Assembly (NCBI GenBank): GCA_016788295.1
Contig: JAEUSY010000030.1
Coordinates: forward strand, 1-64,000
Source of the DNA: Flavobacteriales bacterium
Lineage (GTDB): Bacteria > Bacteroidota > Bacteroidia > Flavobacteriales_F > PHOS-HE28
Length of the DNA stretch: 64,000 nucleotides
Reading direction: 5' to 3'
Shown here: positions 18,377 to 27,848 of the stretch, piece by piece
Numbering within the stretch: position 1 is the stretch's first letter
How the letters are laid out: each line of letters begins with the position of its first letter
Notes under the pieces: generated by a model
What the model saw: only the letters and a program-made list of their open reading frames with translations
What the model was told of the DNA's origin: nothing
Database searches by the model: none
Program-made: the position numbers and the translations under genes

Positions 18377-19153
18377 ATGAGCAGCGAGAACGGATACGTG
18401 CGCACGGACCTGAACGAAGGCATCGCCACCGTCACCTTCCACCACCCCAAGAGCAACAGCCTGCCCGGCCACGTGTTGCGCGGCATGGCACAGGCCATTA
18501 CCGATGCGGGCAACGACCCCTCGGTGCGCGTGATCATCCTGCGCAGCGATGGCGACAAGGCCTTCTGCGCGGGTGCCAGCTTCGATGAACTGGTGTCCAT
18601 TGACAGTGCCGAGCGCGGCCTCGAGTTCTTCAGCGGGTTCGCCCTTGTGATCAACGCCATTCGCAAGGCACCGGTGTTCGTTATCGGCCGCATCCACAGT
18701 CACACCGTGGGTGGTGGCGTGGGGCTGGCCTGCGCCGTGGACATCGCCTACGCGCACGAGAGCGCCAGCGCCAGGCTCAGCGAATTGGCCATCGGTATCG
18801 GACCGTTCGTGGTCGGTCCTGCGGTTGAACGCAAGGTGGGCACCGGTCTCTTCGGACTGCTCAGCAGCACGCCGGCCGCGCGTCGCAGCTCCGCTTGGTG
18901 CGAGGCCCACGGCATGTATGCTGAAGTGTTCGCCACGACCGAAGCATTGGACGCGCGCATAGCCGCCCATGCCCGCGAGCTCGCCGCATACAGCCCCGAG
19001 GCCATGGCCGAACTGAAGCGCGTGATGTGGCGTGGCACCGAGGATTGGGACACGCTGTTGGCGGAACGTGCAGCGATCAGTGGCCGATTGGTGCTGAGCG
19101 AATTCACCCGCAACGCCATCGCCGCCTTCAAGGAGGCCGCCGCCAAGCGCTGA
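18377..19153 (+). CDS. Enoyl-CoA hydratase/isomerase (crotonase) family protein
   Basis: 258 aa. Crotonase landmarks: ITVTF-like start (IATVTFHHPKSNSLPG), the oxyanion-hole block DKAFCAGASFDEL, HSHTVGGGVGLACAVDIAY, and SELAIGIGPFVVGP with a Glu-equivalent in the second catalytic region. It acts on an acyl-CoA thioester in the cytosol; methylglutaconyl-CoA hydratase is one option but the substrate cannot be fixed. It stands alone between the desaturase and the convergent DUF4293 gene. Confidence 0.88.
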   Translation: MSSENGYVRTDLNEGIATVTFHHPKSNSLPGHVLRGMAQAITDAGNDPSVRVIILRSDGDKAFCAGASFDELVSIDSAERGLEFFSGFALVINAIRKAPVFVIGRIHSHTVGGGVGLACAVDIAYAHESASARLSELAIGIGPFVVGPAVERKVGTGLFGLLSSTPAARRSSAWCEAHGMYAEVFATTEALDARIAAHARELAAYSPEAMAELKRVMWRGTEDWDTLLAERAAISGRLVLSEFTRNAIAAFKEAAAKR

Positions 19154-19240
19154 GCAAAAGGGAAGCGCTTCCGTTCCATCCGGTCGCTCTTTCCTGCCCG
19201 CTAACGCGGAGAAGTGTGCCGCACAGAGCGAATGAGCGGA

Positions 19241-19714
19241 TCAGCGCAGGCGGTCCATGCTACGCACCAGTTCCTCGTCGGAGCGGATCATACGCTCGGC
19301 GATGAACACCAGCACCAACACCACCATGGGAAGGAAAAAGGTGAGGCCCAAGGACTGGTCCATGGTGCCTTGGCGGGCCAAGTAAGCCAGGGTGGAGTTC
19401 ATGGTGATGTACTGGAACGCGATCACCGGAAGTTGGAGCATCCACAGGCCACGTACCACACGGCTTTGACGCGGGCGATTGCCGTAGAGCAGGATCGCCA
19501 CCAACATGCCGAAGCCGAGCACGCTGTGCAGTACCTCGTACGGCAACACCGGGCTGGCCATGGTATCCTCCGTGCCATCGGGCAGGAACAGCCCATAGGT
19601 GCGCAGCTTATACACGCCCAGATCGCCAGTGTATGATGCAATGGGGAACAGCCACGACGCGAACGCCAACACGGCGCCGACGGCCAGCAGGATGGATTGT
19701 TTACGCTGCCACAT
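19241..19714 (-). CDS. DUF4293 family membrane protein
   Basis: 157 aa from the ATG at 19714; longer frames upstream lack a signal and enter the rho leader. Four membrane helices; begins MWQRKQSILLAVGAVLAFAS and includes ILLYGNRPRQSRV and QLPVIAFQYITMNSTLAYL. DUF4293 genes regularly neighbour rho in Bacteroidota, as here (divergent). Function unknown; the conserved pairing may reflect inherited order rather than shared action. Confidence 0.8.
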   Translation of the reverse strand: MWQRKQSILLAVGAVLAFASWLFPIASYTGDLGVYKLRTYGLFLPDGTEDTMASPVLPYEVLHSVLGFGMLVAILLYGNRPRQSRVVRGLWMLQLPVIAFQYITMNSTLAYLARQGTMDQSLGLTFFLPMVVLVLVFIAERMIRSDEELVRSMDRLR

Positions 19715-19747
19715 GGACCTTGGGGAATTGGGAACCGGAAAGGGCCA

Positions 19748-19778
19748 CGAAGGTAGTGGCCACCCACCGCAACCGCAG
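19748..19778 (-). promoter_or_regulatory. Putative promoter of the DUF4293 gene
   Basis: Minus-strand TACCTTCG (plus 19748-19755, one mismatch to TAnnTTTG) with CTG 20 bases upstream (plus 19776-19778). The leader would be about 30 bases. Confidence 0.4.
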
Positions 19779-19815
19779 GCCCGATGGCAGACCTGAAAAA
19801 AGATGCCCTGCGGGC

Positions 19816-19846
19816 TTGGCGGGGCAACTCCCGGGCCGTAACATTG
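19816..19846 (+). promoter_or_regulatory. Putative rho promoter
   Basis: TTG at 19816-19818, 20 bases, then TAACATTG at 19839-19846 (one mismatch to TAnnTTTG). Transcription would start near 19853, leaving a leader of about 150 bases before the rho ATG at 20006, long enough for the autoregulation known for rho genes. A small GCCC-TGC-GGGC hairpin precedes it at 19804-19814. Confidence 0.45.
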
Positions 19847-20005
19847 CAGCGCATTCACAATTCCGGCAGGTGCCTGCGTCATTCCGGCGCTATCCGAGCC
19901 CCCGCCATTCCCGCTTCCCCTACATCCTGATAACGATCGAGCCCCAGCGGTTCGCCCATCGGCCAACAGAACGGTCGATCCCCAACGAACATCATTCCCG
20001 CGTAC

Positions 20006-21976
20006 ATGTACGACCAGAGCGCCCTGAGCGGCATGAAGCTCTCCGAACTGAAGGAGATCGCCAAGCAGCTCAACCTGAAGAAGGCTGACACCCTGAAGAA
20101 ACAGGACCTGATCAACAAGATCCTGGAAACGCAGGCCAGCAAGAGCGACAAGCCGAAGTCAATCGCGCCCACGTTCGTGGACAACGATCAGGACCTGACC
20201 GCATTGGCCACGGCCGATGAAGTGCCCCTGGAAGTGGACCCCGAACCGGAGCCCATTGCCAACGATGGCGGCGCCTTTGATACCGAAGGTGATGATGACG
20301 AGGAGGATGAGGATGACGAGGACGACGATGAGGAGGGTGATGAAGATGATGCGGATGACAATGATGCCGCTGCCGGCAACGCCCCTCCCCCCAGGGAAAC
20401 GAAAGAGCGCTTAGCCGCTGATGACGCGCCCGCTCGCCCAGTTGAACAACGCGACCAACGGAATGAACGTCCGCGGCGTGAGCGTCTGGACCGCCCTCAA
20501 GCCGAAGGACAAGGCGACCGCAACGAGCGCAACGACCGTGGTGAACGGGGCGACCGACAGCAGCGCCCGGACCGCCCGGAACAGGCCCAACGCAACGACC
20601 GCGACCAAGGCCGTAACGACCGGCGCGACCGTGACCAACGTGGTCCGAACGCTGAACAAGGTGGCGATCAGCGCCAGGACCAGCGCCGCGACCGCGACCA
20701 ACGCAACGACCAACGCGACCAACGCAACGAACAGCGTGAGGCCCGCAACGAGGGCCGCGACCAGCGCGACCAGCGCAACAACGACCGCGACCAGCAGCGC
20801 CAGGACCGTCATCAACAAGACCGCCCGCAGCAGGACCGCCCCCAGCGCGAGATCATCAACTTCGATGCGTTCGTTGAAGTGCAGGGCGTGCTGGAAGTGA
20901 TGCCCGAGGGCTATGGCTTCCTGCGCAGCAGCGATTACAACTACCTGGCCTCACCTGACGATGTGTACGTGAGCCAGCAGCAGATCAAACAGTACGGCCT
21001 GAAATTGGGCGATACCGTGCTCGGGCACGTACGTCCGCCGCGCGAAGGCGACAAGTTCTTCCCCTTGATCAAGGTGGAAAGCATCAACGGACGTGATCCA
21101 GAATGGGTGCGCGACCGTGTGCCCTTCAAATTCCTTACGCCGCTCTTCCCCGACGAGAAGTTCAATCTGGCCGGCAAGGACACCAACATCAGCATGCGCG
21201 TGCTGGACCTCTTCTCGCCCATCGGCAAGGGACAGCGCGGCCTCATTGTAGCACAGCCTAAGACCGGTAAAACGGTGCTGCTGAAGGATGTGGCGAACGC
21301 CATTGCGGCCAATCATCCCGAGGTCTACCTCATCGTGCTGCTGATCGACGAACGTCCGGAGGAAGTGACGGACATGGCGCGCAGCGTGAACGCGGAAGTG
21401 ATCGCCAGCACCTTCGATGAACCTGCATCGCGCCACGTGCAGGTGGCCGGCATTGTGCTGGAAAAGGCCAAGGCCCTCACCGAATGCGGTCACGATGTGG
21501 TGATCCTGCTCGACTCCATCACCCGTCTGGCACGTGCCTACAATACCGTACAACCTGCCAGCGGCAAGATCCTTAGCGGTGGTGTGGACGCCAATGCACT
21601 GCAGAAGCCCAAACGCTTCTTCGGTGCTGCACGGAAGATCGAGAACGGCGGCTCGCTCACCATTCTCGCCACAGCCCTTGTGGAGACCGGAAGCAAGATG
21701 GACGAGGTGATCTTTGAGGAGTTCAAGGGCACCGGTAACATGGAACTGCAGCTTGACCGGAAGATCAGCAACCGCCGCATCTTCCCTGCCATCGATATCC
21801 TGAGCAGTGGCACACGCCGCGACGACCTTCTGCATGGCAAGGAAGTGCTGCAACGCACCTGGATCCTTCGCAAGCACTTGGCCGACATGAACAGTGTGGA
21901 GGCCATGGAGTTCGTGAAGAAGCACATGGAGGGCACCAAGAGCAACGAGGAGTTCCTGGTGAGCATGAACGGCTAG
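20006..21976 (+). CDS. rho: Transcription termination factor Rho with long disordered insert
   Basis: 656 aa. Order: Rho-N domain (about 5-50, [20 protein letters not shown]); acidic stretch (roughly 90-125, mostly Asp/Glu); an Arg/Asp/Gln/Asn-rich low-complexity stretch to about 280; RNA-binding cold-shock domain ([20 protein letters not shown], about 290-370); ATPase with P-loop AQPKTGKT near 417-424 and [13 protein letters not shown]. Rho is the hexameric RNA helicase that ends transcription. The insert makes it about 230 residues longer than E. coli Rho (419 aa); such inserts are known in Bacteroidota but vary. The ATPase core is intact. Confidence 0.95.
   Translation: MYDQSALSGMKLSELKEIAKQLNLKKADTLKKQDLINKILETQASKSDKPKSIAPTFVDNDQDLTALATADEVPLEVDPEPEPIANDGGAFDTEGDDDEEDEDDEDDDEEGDEDDADDNDAAAGNAPPPRETKERLAADDAPARPVEQRDQRNERPRRERLDRPQAEGQGDRNERNDRGERGDRQQRPDRPEQAQRNDRDQGRNDRRDRDQRGPNAEQGGDQRQDQRRDRDQRNDQRDQRNEQREARNEGRDQRDQRNNDRDQQRQDRHQQDRPQQDRPQREIINFDAFVEVQGVLEVMPEGYGFLRSSDYNYLASPDDVYVSQQQIKQYGLKLGDTVLGHVRPPREGDKFFPLIKVESINGRDPEWVRDRVPFKFLTPLFPDEKFNLAGKDTNISMRVLDLFSPIGKGQRGLIVAQPKTGKTVLLKDVANAIAANHPEVYLIVLLIDERPEEVTDMARSVNAEVIASTFDEPASRHVQVAGIVLEKAKALTECGHDVVILLDSITRLARAYNTVQPASGKILSGGVDANALQKPKRFFGAARKIENGGSLTILATALVETGSKMDEVIFEEFKGTGNMELQLDRKISNRRIFPAIDILSSGTRRDDLLHGKEVLQRTWILRKHLADMNSVEAMEFVKKHMEGTKSNEEFLVSMNG
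20284..20850 (+). repeat. Low-complexity segment of rho (acidic, then RDQRN-rich)
   Basis: The first ~100 bases are GAT/GAG-rich codons for an acidic run; the rest is an irregular tandem of GACCGCGACCAACGC-like units coding Asp-Arg-Asp-Gln-Arg-Asn repeats. Imperfect repetition points to growth by slippage or unequal recombination within the frame. Confidence 0.8.
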
Positions 21977-21985
21977 GTCGTCGCC

Positions 21986-22468
21986 ATGGTACTGGCCATC
22001 CTCACCGCACTGGCGGTCATCGCGCTGCGGCTCATCCTGTTCGCCACGGGCAGTCCACCGGAGGGCATGGATTTCATGCTGGTGCATTTCCTTGCCATCG
22101 TCACCATCGTCTTCTTCGCCGGACATCGGACCTTGGTTCGTGATATCCGCATCCCATTCCCATCACTTGTTCGTGAAGGATTCAAGGCCGCTGCGTTCTA
22201 CGCCATTGTTTTCGGCGCGTTCATCTGGATCTACTACCGCACCATCGAACCGGACTACTTCGCCCAACGCGTGGATACCTTGGTGCTGCGTGGTGTGGCC
22301 GAGGGTCAGCCTGAAGGGGTGATCCGCCCTAGGCTCACACAGTTCTTCACACCGTTCAACTACGCCTCCATTACCTTTTTCTCGCTCCTTGCCGTTAGCG
22401 TGTTCAATGCGCTGCTGCTCGGGGCAGTGCACCATAAGGTGCTGAGGCGGTACCGGTTGAACGGGTGA
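21986..22468 (+). CDS. Membrane protein, DUF4199-like
   Basis: 160 aa starting 9 bases after the rho stop, so probably in the rho transcript. Four membrane helices (about 3-18, 25-42, 65-83 and 128-148) with an intervening charged loop ERVDTLVLRG-like region. It resembles DUF4199, a Bacteroidota membrane family of unknown role, but no diagnostic residue is known to me. Ends near the twin palindromes. Confidence 0.55.
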   Translation: MVLAILTALAVIALRLILFATGSPPEGMDFMLVHFLAIVTIVFFAGHRTLVRDIRIPFPSLVREGFKAAAFYAIVFGAFIWIYYRTIEPDYFAQRVDTLVLRGVAEGQPEGVIRPRLTQFFTPFNYASITFFSLLAVSVFNALLLGAVHHKVLRRYRLNG

Positions 22469-22492
22469 GGCGCGGAGGTCGACCCTCAGACA

Positions 22493-22510
22493 CATGTATG
22501 GCCATACATG
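22493..22510. repeat. Perfect 18-bp palindrome (copy 1)
   Basis: CATGTATGGCCATACATG reads the same on both strands. It lies 24 bases after the stop of the rho-downstream gene. A copy sharing the central 16 bases is centred 121 bases away. It could be an operator for a dimeric regulator, or part of a bidirectional terminator or repeat. Confidence 0.7.
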
Positions 22511-22614
22511 CATTTTGACCATTTCCTGGAGATCCCGAAGGATCACCAACCTCGCAATTCACTGATAATCAGCATCACGGAAATTCACAATGTCGGCCTG
22601 AAGGGCATCGATAT

Positions 22615-22630
22615 ATGTATGGCCATACAT
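22615..22630. repeat. Perfect 16-bp palindrome (copy 2)
   Basis: ATGTATGGCCATACAT; the downstream bases of both copies (GC, then a TTTTGACC or TTCGACC) are also alike, so the repeated unit is about 27-30 bases. It lies about 48 bases before the 3' end of mpl. The 210-base spacer has no credible gene. Confidence 0.7.
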
Positions 22631-22678
22631 GCGTTCGACCCTGCGATGGTTTATGGTCATGAGATCTTTTGCCCCCCC

Positions 22679-24040
22679 TCACGCAATGAACGCCTCCGTC
22701 AACGCCTGAAGGTCCAGTCCCCCGAAATTGCCACTGCTCATCATCAGCAGAACACTATCGCCTTTCAGGTCGGCGCGTACGGCCCCCATTACGGCAATGG
22801 GATCGGTGATCACCTGCAGATCGGCTCGGCCGAAGGCGGTGCGGATACGATCAGGGGGGATGGGCGGCAAGCGCTTCAACTGCACGGCGTGCGGATCGTA
22901 GAACACAATGGCATGGTCGGCCTGGTCCATGCAACCGGCGTACTGGTCCAGGAAGCCTTCACTGAGACTGCTGTAGGTGTGCAGCTCCATGCAGGCCACC
23001 AATCGACGTTGCGGGAACTGCTCGCGAACGGCCTCAAGCGTTGCCTTGAGCTTGCTTGGTGAGTGCGCGAAATCCTTGAATACCGCTCGGCCCGGCACAT
23101 CGGCCAGTTTCTCCAACCGCTTGGCCGCACCCGTGAAACTGGCGATCGCCGCATAGAACTCCACATCGCCGATACCCAGCTGGTGGCACACATGGCGCGC
23201 ACCCTCCAGGTTCTGCAGGTTGTGGCGACCGAACACCTGTAAGACCACATCGCCCTGCGCGGTCTGTAGTATCGTGGTCCCATTCTCTATCCGATGCGGG
23301 GGCACACCGTAGGGTATCCGCGCCTCATTGCCTTCCGATGCCTCGGCCAAGGTCTTCACCTCGGGATCCTCGGCGCAGTAGACCAGCTTGCCGCCGGGTT
23401 CGATACACTTGACGAAGGTGCGGAACTGGTCCACATAGCTCTCAAAGGTCTTGAACACATTGATGTGGTCCCACGCGATACCACTGATCAGCGCAATATC
23501 CGGATGGTACAGATGGAACTTGGGAACCGGTTGCAGTGCCGACGCCAGGTACTCATCGCCTTCTATGATCGCCACCCGACTGGTGCTGCTCAGTTTCACC
23601 ATGCAGTCGAACCCTTCGAGCTGTGCACCAACCAGGTAATCGAACTCCACGCCGGCATGTCGAAGCACATGAACGATCATGCTGGTGATGGTGGTCTTGC
23701 CGTGACTACCGCCGATCACCACGCGGGTCTTGTCCTTGGTCTGCTCATGGAAGTAGGCCGGATAGCTGAACACCGGGATACCCAGTTCCTGTGCACGGAT
23801 CAACTCAGGGTTGTCGGCACGTGCGTGCATGCCCAATATCACCGCGTCGATGTCGGTGGTGATCCGGAATGGGTCCCAGCCCAGCTTTTCGGGAAGCAGG
23901 CCCAAACGATCAAGTCGACTGCGACTGGGCTCGAAGATCTCGTCGTCGCTACCAGTGACCTCGAATCCCTTTTGGTGCAGGGCGATGGCAAGGTTGTGCA
24001 TGGCGCTTCCGCCAATAGCAATGAAGTGGACCGTGGGCAT
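22679..24040 (-). CDS. mpl: UDP-N-acetylmuramate:L-alanyl-gamma-D-glutamyl-meso-DAP ligase
   Basis: 453 aa from the ATG at 24040, at the normal Mur-ligase start MPTVHFIAIGGSAM. ATP site GGSHGKTTIT and IEGDEYLASAL follow the Mur ligase pattern; KDFAHSPSKLKAT and YSSLSEGFLDQY fit the Mpl branch, which recycles the tripeptide of peptidoglycan by joining it to UDP-MurNAc. A cytosolic enzyme. It is a single gene; the next gene upstream in its direction is the T9SS Gly-rich protein. Confidence 0.88.
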   Translation of the reverse strand: MPTVHFIAIGGSAMHNLAIALHQKGFEVTGSDDEIFEPSRSRLDRLGLLPEKLGWDPFRITTDIDAVILGMHARADNPELIRAQELGIPVFSYPAYFHEQTKDKTRVVIGGSHGKTTITSMIVHVLRHAGVEFDYLVGAQLEGFDCMVKLSSTSRVAIIEGDEYLASALQPVPKFHLYHPDIALISGIAWDHINVFKTFESYVDQFRTFVKCIEPGGKLVYCAEDPEVKTLAEASEGNEARIPYGVPPHRIENGTTILQTAQGDVVLQVFGRHNLQNLEGARHVCHQLGIGDVEFYAAIASFTGAAKRLEKLADVPGRAVFKDFAHSPSKLKATLEAVREQFPQRRLVACMELHTYSSLSEGFLDQYAGCMDQADHAIVFYDPHAVQLKRLPPIPPDRIRTAFGRADLQVITDPIAVMGAVRADLKGDSVLLMMSSGNFGGLDLQALTEAFIA

Positions 24041-24237
24041 GCCGCGAAGTTGCACGCCTGCTTGGTCTCCTTGCACTTCCAGCTATGGAATACTTCAACG
24101 GGTCGGTGTGGGCAGCCTACCTGGATCATTTCGCCCCGCCCTTGGCGTTATCACATCGCAGAGCTTGCCACCACAGCAACATATGGCCGGCAATGACCAG
24201 GTCATTCTTGACCGTTGCGTCAGCGCATACCGCTCAG

Positions 24238-26097
24238 TCAATGCTGTACCACGAACCTTGCACGGCGGATGGTACTTCCATCCTCGAATACGGCCATATA
24301 CTGGCCCGCTGGAAGTTGACTTACATCAAGAAGCTGATAGGCCCCCTCGTTCACCATGGGGATGTTCACTGCCCTACCGGACGCGTCCACGATGAGCAGG
24401 CTAACATCATCCACCACCGCTCCGTGTACAAGTTTCACAAGGTCCGTCGCAGGATTCGGGAAGGCCACGAGCACATCGGAGCTGGCGGCGATCCGCACGG
24501 ACACCATTGGATAGGACCGTTCCGTACCGTCCAGGTCCGTCTGGCGCAAGCGATAGTAGGACAGACCGGGTAATGGGTGTTCATCGAACACACGATATTC
24601 ATTCACGTGAAGGCTTGTACCCGCACCCTGAACTTCCTGCAGACCAGCCCACACCTCGCCATCAGCTGACCGCTCAACGGTGAAAAAGGCATTGTGCAGT
24701 TCGGTAGCGGTGCTCCAAGTAAGGGCGACCCGTGCGTTCACGGGGATCGCCTGAAAGCTCAGCAGTTCAACAGGCAAAGGCCCGGAACTGCCCTGTATGA
24801 TGCCACCACCATTGGACCCGGATGCGCTCAATGCTTGTGAATTACAGGGATTGGAGCTGTTGTTGCATCCTCCCGCTCCATTGTTCGTTTCCACGGTGAT
24901 GTTCGACGATGGGACCATCGCGCTGAACACAACGGCTCCCTGTCCGCCACCACCTCCGGCGCCGTGGGTCGCCCCATCGTTCACCCGCCCTCCATTTCCG
25001 CCATTGGCGCGTACCAACAATGGACATGAAGCTCCTAGTTGGAACTGATCGGCATGCACGATGATCGACCCTCCGGCACCACCGCCTCCACCACCATCGT
25101 TTCCCGCATTGCCCACACTTGCTCCATCCGCTGAAATACGCAGACCTGTGCATGTGCCCGTGGTACGTATCGTATTGGCCTTAATGAGGATGATGCCGCC
25201 CCCGTTCCCACCGTTCGTGGATACGTTGTTGTTGCCCTCTCCTCCTCCGCCTCCTCCGCCCATGAAGATCCGGTCGGCAGCGATATGTCCACTAAGCGAG
25301 ATACCGCCCAGACCTCCGGCACTACCTGAACCACAGCTCCAACCTGGCCCAGCGGTCCCCCCTGCGGTATAGTTGCCACCACCACCTCCTCCACCGTTGT
25401 GCTCGTTCCCTCCTCCGCCTCCGTTCAGGATCTTACCCTTGGCGGCAACCCAGTTCGCGTTCGTGTTCCGGTAAATGCCTTCACCCTTCCATGCATAGCG
25501 ATCGCTCACCGCCGATATGAACGTGGTCAGATCGCATGAGCCGGAATTGGTGACATCGCGTGCACCACCACGGAACCCGACCGCATCAGCCGTGATCGAA
25601 TGTGCGATCGTGAACGTGCCCTGTACCTGGACAGCCACTACTCCGCCAATATCACCGTTCCAAGGAAGAGCAGTGATCGCCGCCGTGGTCGTGAAGTTGC
25701 CACCACCTCCCAGCAGCTCCAGTGTTATGGCCTGTAGTCGGCTGTTCGCCCCAAAGTTGAAGGGTATGGTCAAAGCAGCATCAACCACCATGCCTACCGG
25801 TGCGCCGAACGCATCCCGACTGACGGATGTGATGTTCCGAACTTGATACCTGCCGGCCTGAAGGATGTTCGACAGGTCGCCAAAGGAGCTATTGTTACCA
25901 GTATTGCTCCCGATCACATCATCCTGCATCTGCATGATGACCACCTGCTTCCCGGCTTGGAAAGGTGCTCCCACCTCACTGGCAGCCCCCAACGAGAAGG
26001 TGGTTCCCGACACGTTGGTGATGCGCGCATATCCATTGACCTGCGCCTGGGCACAAGTGAGAAGGACGAGTGATGGAATGATCACAAGCTGTCGCAT
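24238..26097 (-). CDS. Secreted Gly-rich protein with T9SS type A sorting domain
   Basis: 619 aa from the ATG at 26097 (signal peptide to CAQAQ). Domain 1 (about 20-220) is a strand-rich region with IMQMQDDVIGSN; residues ~225-440 are Gly-rich blocks (GGGGGGG, GGAGGSIIVHA, GGNGGGIILI), probably a beta-helix or polyglycine-like stalk. Then comes PLPVELLSF, the linker frequent before Bacteroidota C-terminal domains, a fibronectin-like segment (VALTWSTATELHNAFFTVERS) and a por-type sorting domain (AFPNPATDLVKLVHG ... QYMAVFEDGS). Likely a surface or released adhesin-like protein. Confidence 0.8.
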   Translation of the reverse strand: MRQLVIIPSLVLLTCAQAQVNGYARITNVSGTTFSLGAASEVGAPFQAGKQVVIMQMQDDVIGSNTGNNSSFGDLSNILQAGRYQVRNITSVSRDAFGAPVGMVVDAALTIPFNFGANSRLQAITLELLGGGGNFTTTAAITALPWNGDIGGVVAVQVQGTFTIAHSITADAVGFRGGARDVTNSGSCDLTTFISAVSDRYAWKGEGIYRNTNANWVAAKGKILNGGGGGNEHNGGGGGGGNYTAGGTAGPGWSCGSGSAGGLGGISLSGHIAADRIFMGGGGGGGEGNNNVSTNGGNGGGIILIKANTIRTTGTCTGLRISADGASVGNAGNDGGGGGGAGGSIIVHADQFQLGASCPLLVRANGGNGGRVNDGATHGAGGGGGQGAVVFSAMVPSSNITVETNNGAGGCNNSSNPCNSQALSASGSNGGGIIQGSSGPLPVELLSFQAIPVNARVALTWSTATELHNAFFTVERSADGEVWAGLQEVQGAGTSLHVNEYRVFDEHPLPGLSYYRLRQTDLDGTERSYPMVSVRIAASSDVLVAFPNPATDLVKLVHGAVVDDVSLLIVDASGRAVNIPMVNEGAYQLLDVSQLPAGQYMAVFEDGSTIRRARFVVQH

Positions 26098-26216
26098 GGC
26101 CGTTTGAAAAGTTGGGCCTTGTACGCAGGCTTCCTTCATGGGTTACCAGGGAACAGGACCACGAACAGAGCCGGAGCCTTGTCGGACCCAGCCCCGGGAA
26201 ACCGCATCTTCGCACC

Positions 26217-27080
26217 ATGCAGCTACACGTCATCGACACCGGTTTCTTCAAGCTCGACGGCGGCGCCATGTTCGGCGTGGTGCCAAAGACCCTTTGGAGC
26301 AAGAACCACCCGCCCGACGAGAAGAACCTCTGCACCTGGGCCATGCGCTGCCTGCTGGTGGAGGATGGCGACCGCCTCATGCTCATTGACAACGGCATTG
26401 GCGACAAGCAGGACGCCAAGTTCTTCGGGCACTACGACCTGCATGGCGACGATACGCTTGAAGGATCGCTGCGCAAGGCGGGCTTCAGCAGCGATGATGT
26501 GACCGACGTGTTCCTGACCCATCTGCACTTCGATCACTGCGGCGGAAGCATCAAGCGCGAAGGTGAACTGCTTGTTCCCGCTTTCCGCAAGGCGCGCTAT
26601 TGGAGCAACGAACCGCATTGGGCCTGGGCCACGCGTCCCAACCCGCGCGAGAAGGCCTCCTTCCTTTCAGAGAACATCCTGCCCATCCAACAGAGCGGGC
26701 AGCTGGAGTTCGTGGATATCGGGCGACGAAGCGATGAAGAGAACGTGTACATGAAGGACGTGTTCCCGCACACCGACATCTTCCTGGTGAACGGGCACAC
26801 CGATGCCATGATGATCCCGCACATCCGCTACAAAGGGCGAACGGTGGCCTTCATGGCCGATCTGCTGCCGAGCATCCACCACATTCCGTTGCCTTGGGTA
26901 ATGGCCTACGATACGCGCCCCCTGCTCACCATGCAGGAGAAGGCCGACTTCCTGGGTGTGGCCGCCGATGAGGGGATCGTGCTTTTCTTCGAGCATGATG
27001 CGCAGCACCAATGCTGCACCGTGGAGCGCACCGAGAAGGGCATCCGCCTAAAGGAGACCTTCCCCCTGAGCGCCCTGTAG
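26217..27080 (+). CDS. MBL-fold metallo-hydrolase
   Basis: 287 aa from the ATG at 26217. The metal motif HLHFDHCGG and the later FLVNGHTDAMM and a His near FFEHDAQHQ complete a beta-lactamase-fold di-metal site. It begins with LHVIDTGFFKLDGGAMFG, a pattern of the broad quorum-lactonase/phosphodiesterase-like MBL group, so hydrolysis of a small molecule is likely, without a known substrate. No signal peptide. The SOS-associated peptidase gene follows 3 bases later. Confidence 0.82.
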   Translation: MQLHVIDTGFFKLDGGAMFGVVPKTLWSKNHPPDEKNLCTWAMRCLLVEDGDRLMLIDNGIGDKQDAKFFGHYDLHGDDTLEGSLRKAGFSSDDVTDVFLTHLHFDHCGGSIKREGELLVPAFRKARYWSNEPHWAWATRPNPREKASFLSENILPIQQSGQLEFVDIGRRSDEENVYMKDVFPHTDIFLVNGHTDAMMIPHIRYKGRTVAFMADLLPSIHHIPLPWVMAYDTRPLLTMQEKADFLGVAADEGIVLFFEHDAQHQCCTVERTEKGIRLKETFPLSAL

Positions 27081-27083
27081 GCC

Positions 27084-27848
27084 ATGTGCTACACCGTTAC
27101 CTACCTCACCAAACGCAAGGTGAAATACGCCAAGCGTGCCGGTGCGGATGAGGAGGAGGTGAAGGAACTGGAACGGCAACTGGAGGAACTGACCGCAGGC
27201 CAGCCCTCCATGTACCACGTAAGCGGCTTTGCTCATCCGCGTCTGCTGTGTTATTCGCGCGAGGAAGCACCGCATTTCGAGCTGCTGCGCTGGGGGCTGA
27301 TCCCCTCTTGGGTGAAGGACACTGCTCAGGCCGTGACCCTCGGACGCCAAACCCTGAACGCACGCGGCGAGACCATTTTCTCGAAACCCGCCTTCCGGCA
27401 GGCAGCGCACCACCGGTGTCTTGTTCTGGTGGATGGCTTCTTCGAGTTCTTCCACTTCGGCAAGCGCACCTATCCTTACCACATCCGCCTGCGCGATGAT
27501 GAGGTGATGGCCCTGGGCGGCATCCGCTCCACGTGGAACGACCCGAGCACCGGACAACCCGTGGGCACCGTGAGCATTGTGACCACCAGCGCCAACCCAC
27601 TGATGGCGCGGATACACAATAACCCGCAGGCCGAGGGACCGCGCATGCCCTTCATAGTGCCCCGCGAGCTGGATGCCTTGTGGCTGGCTGAGAATACCGC
27701 TCCGGAACAGATCTCACCATTGATCGGCCCGTACGACGAATCATTGCTCGAAGCATTCACCGTGCCGCCCTTGCTGGGCAAACAGGCCTCGCCGAACACC
27801 GAAGTGGCCATACAGGCTTTCGAATACCCCGAGCTGGCGCTATTGTGA
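27084..27848 (+). CDS. SOS response-associated peptidase, HMCES/YedK family
   Basis: 254 aa. C2 directly after the initiator Met is the residue that crosslinks to abasic sites in single-stranded DNA. N92 in NARGET, E121 in DGFFEF and H178 in RIHNN followed by RMP (187-189) correspond to the conserved Asn, Glu and His of YedK. Between C2 and the fold there is a ~30-residue helical insert (YAKRAGADEEEVKELERQLE). It protects abasic sites through a DNA-protein crosslink. It stops one base before the convergent comEC stop. Confidence 0.88.
   Translation: MCYTVTYLTKRKVKYAKRAGADEEEVKELERQLEELTAGQPSMYHVSGFAHPRLLCYSREEAPHFELLRWGLIPSWVKDTAQAVTLGRQTLNARGETIFSKPAFRQAAHHRCLVLVDGFFEFFHFGKRTYPYHIRLRDDEVMALGGIRSTWNDPSTGQPVGTVSIVTTSANPLMARIHNNPQAEGPRMPFIVPRELDALWLAENTAPEQISPLIGPYDESLLEAFTVPPLLGKQASPNTEVAIQAFEYPELALL

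Noticed and set aside
19715..20005. Riboswitch in the rho leader
   Set aside because: Only a short GCCC/GGGC hairpin is visible; no known riboswitch core was recognised.
25061..25372. Pro-rich plus-strand frame opposite the Gly-rich T9SS protein
   Set aside because: Pro runs are the complement of Gly codons of the real gene.
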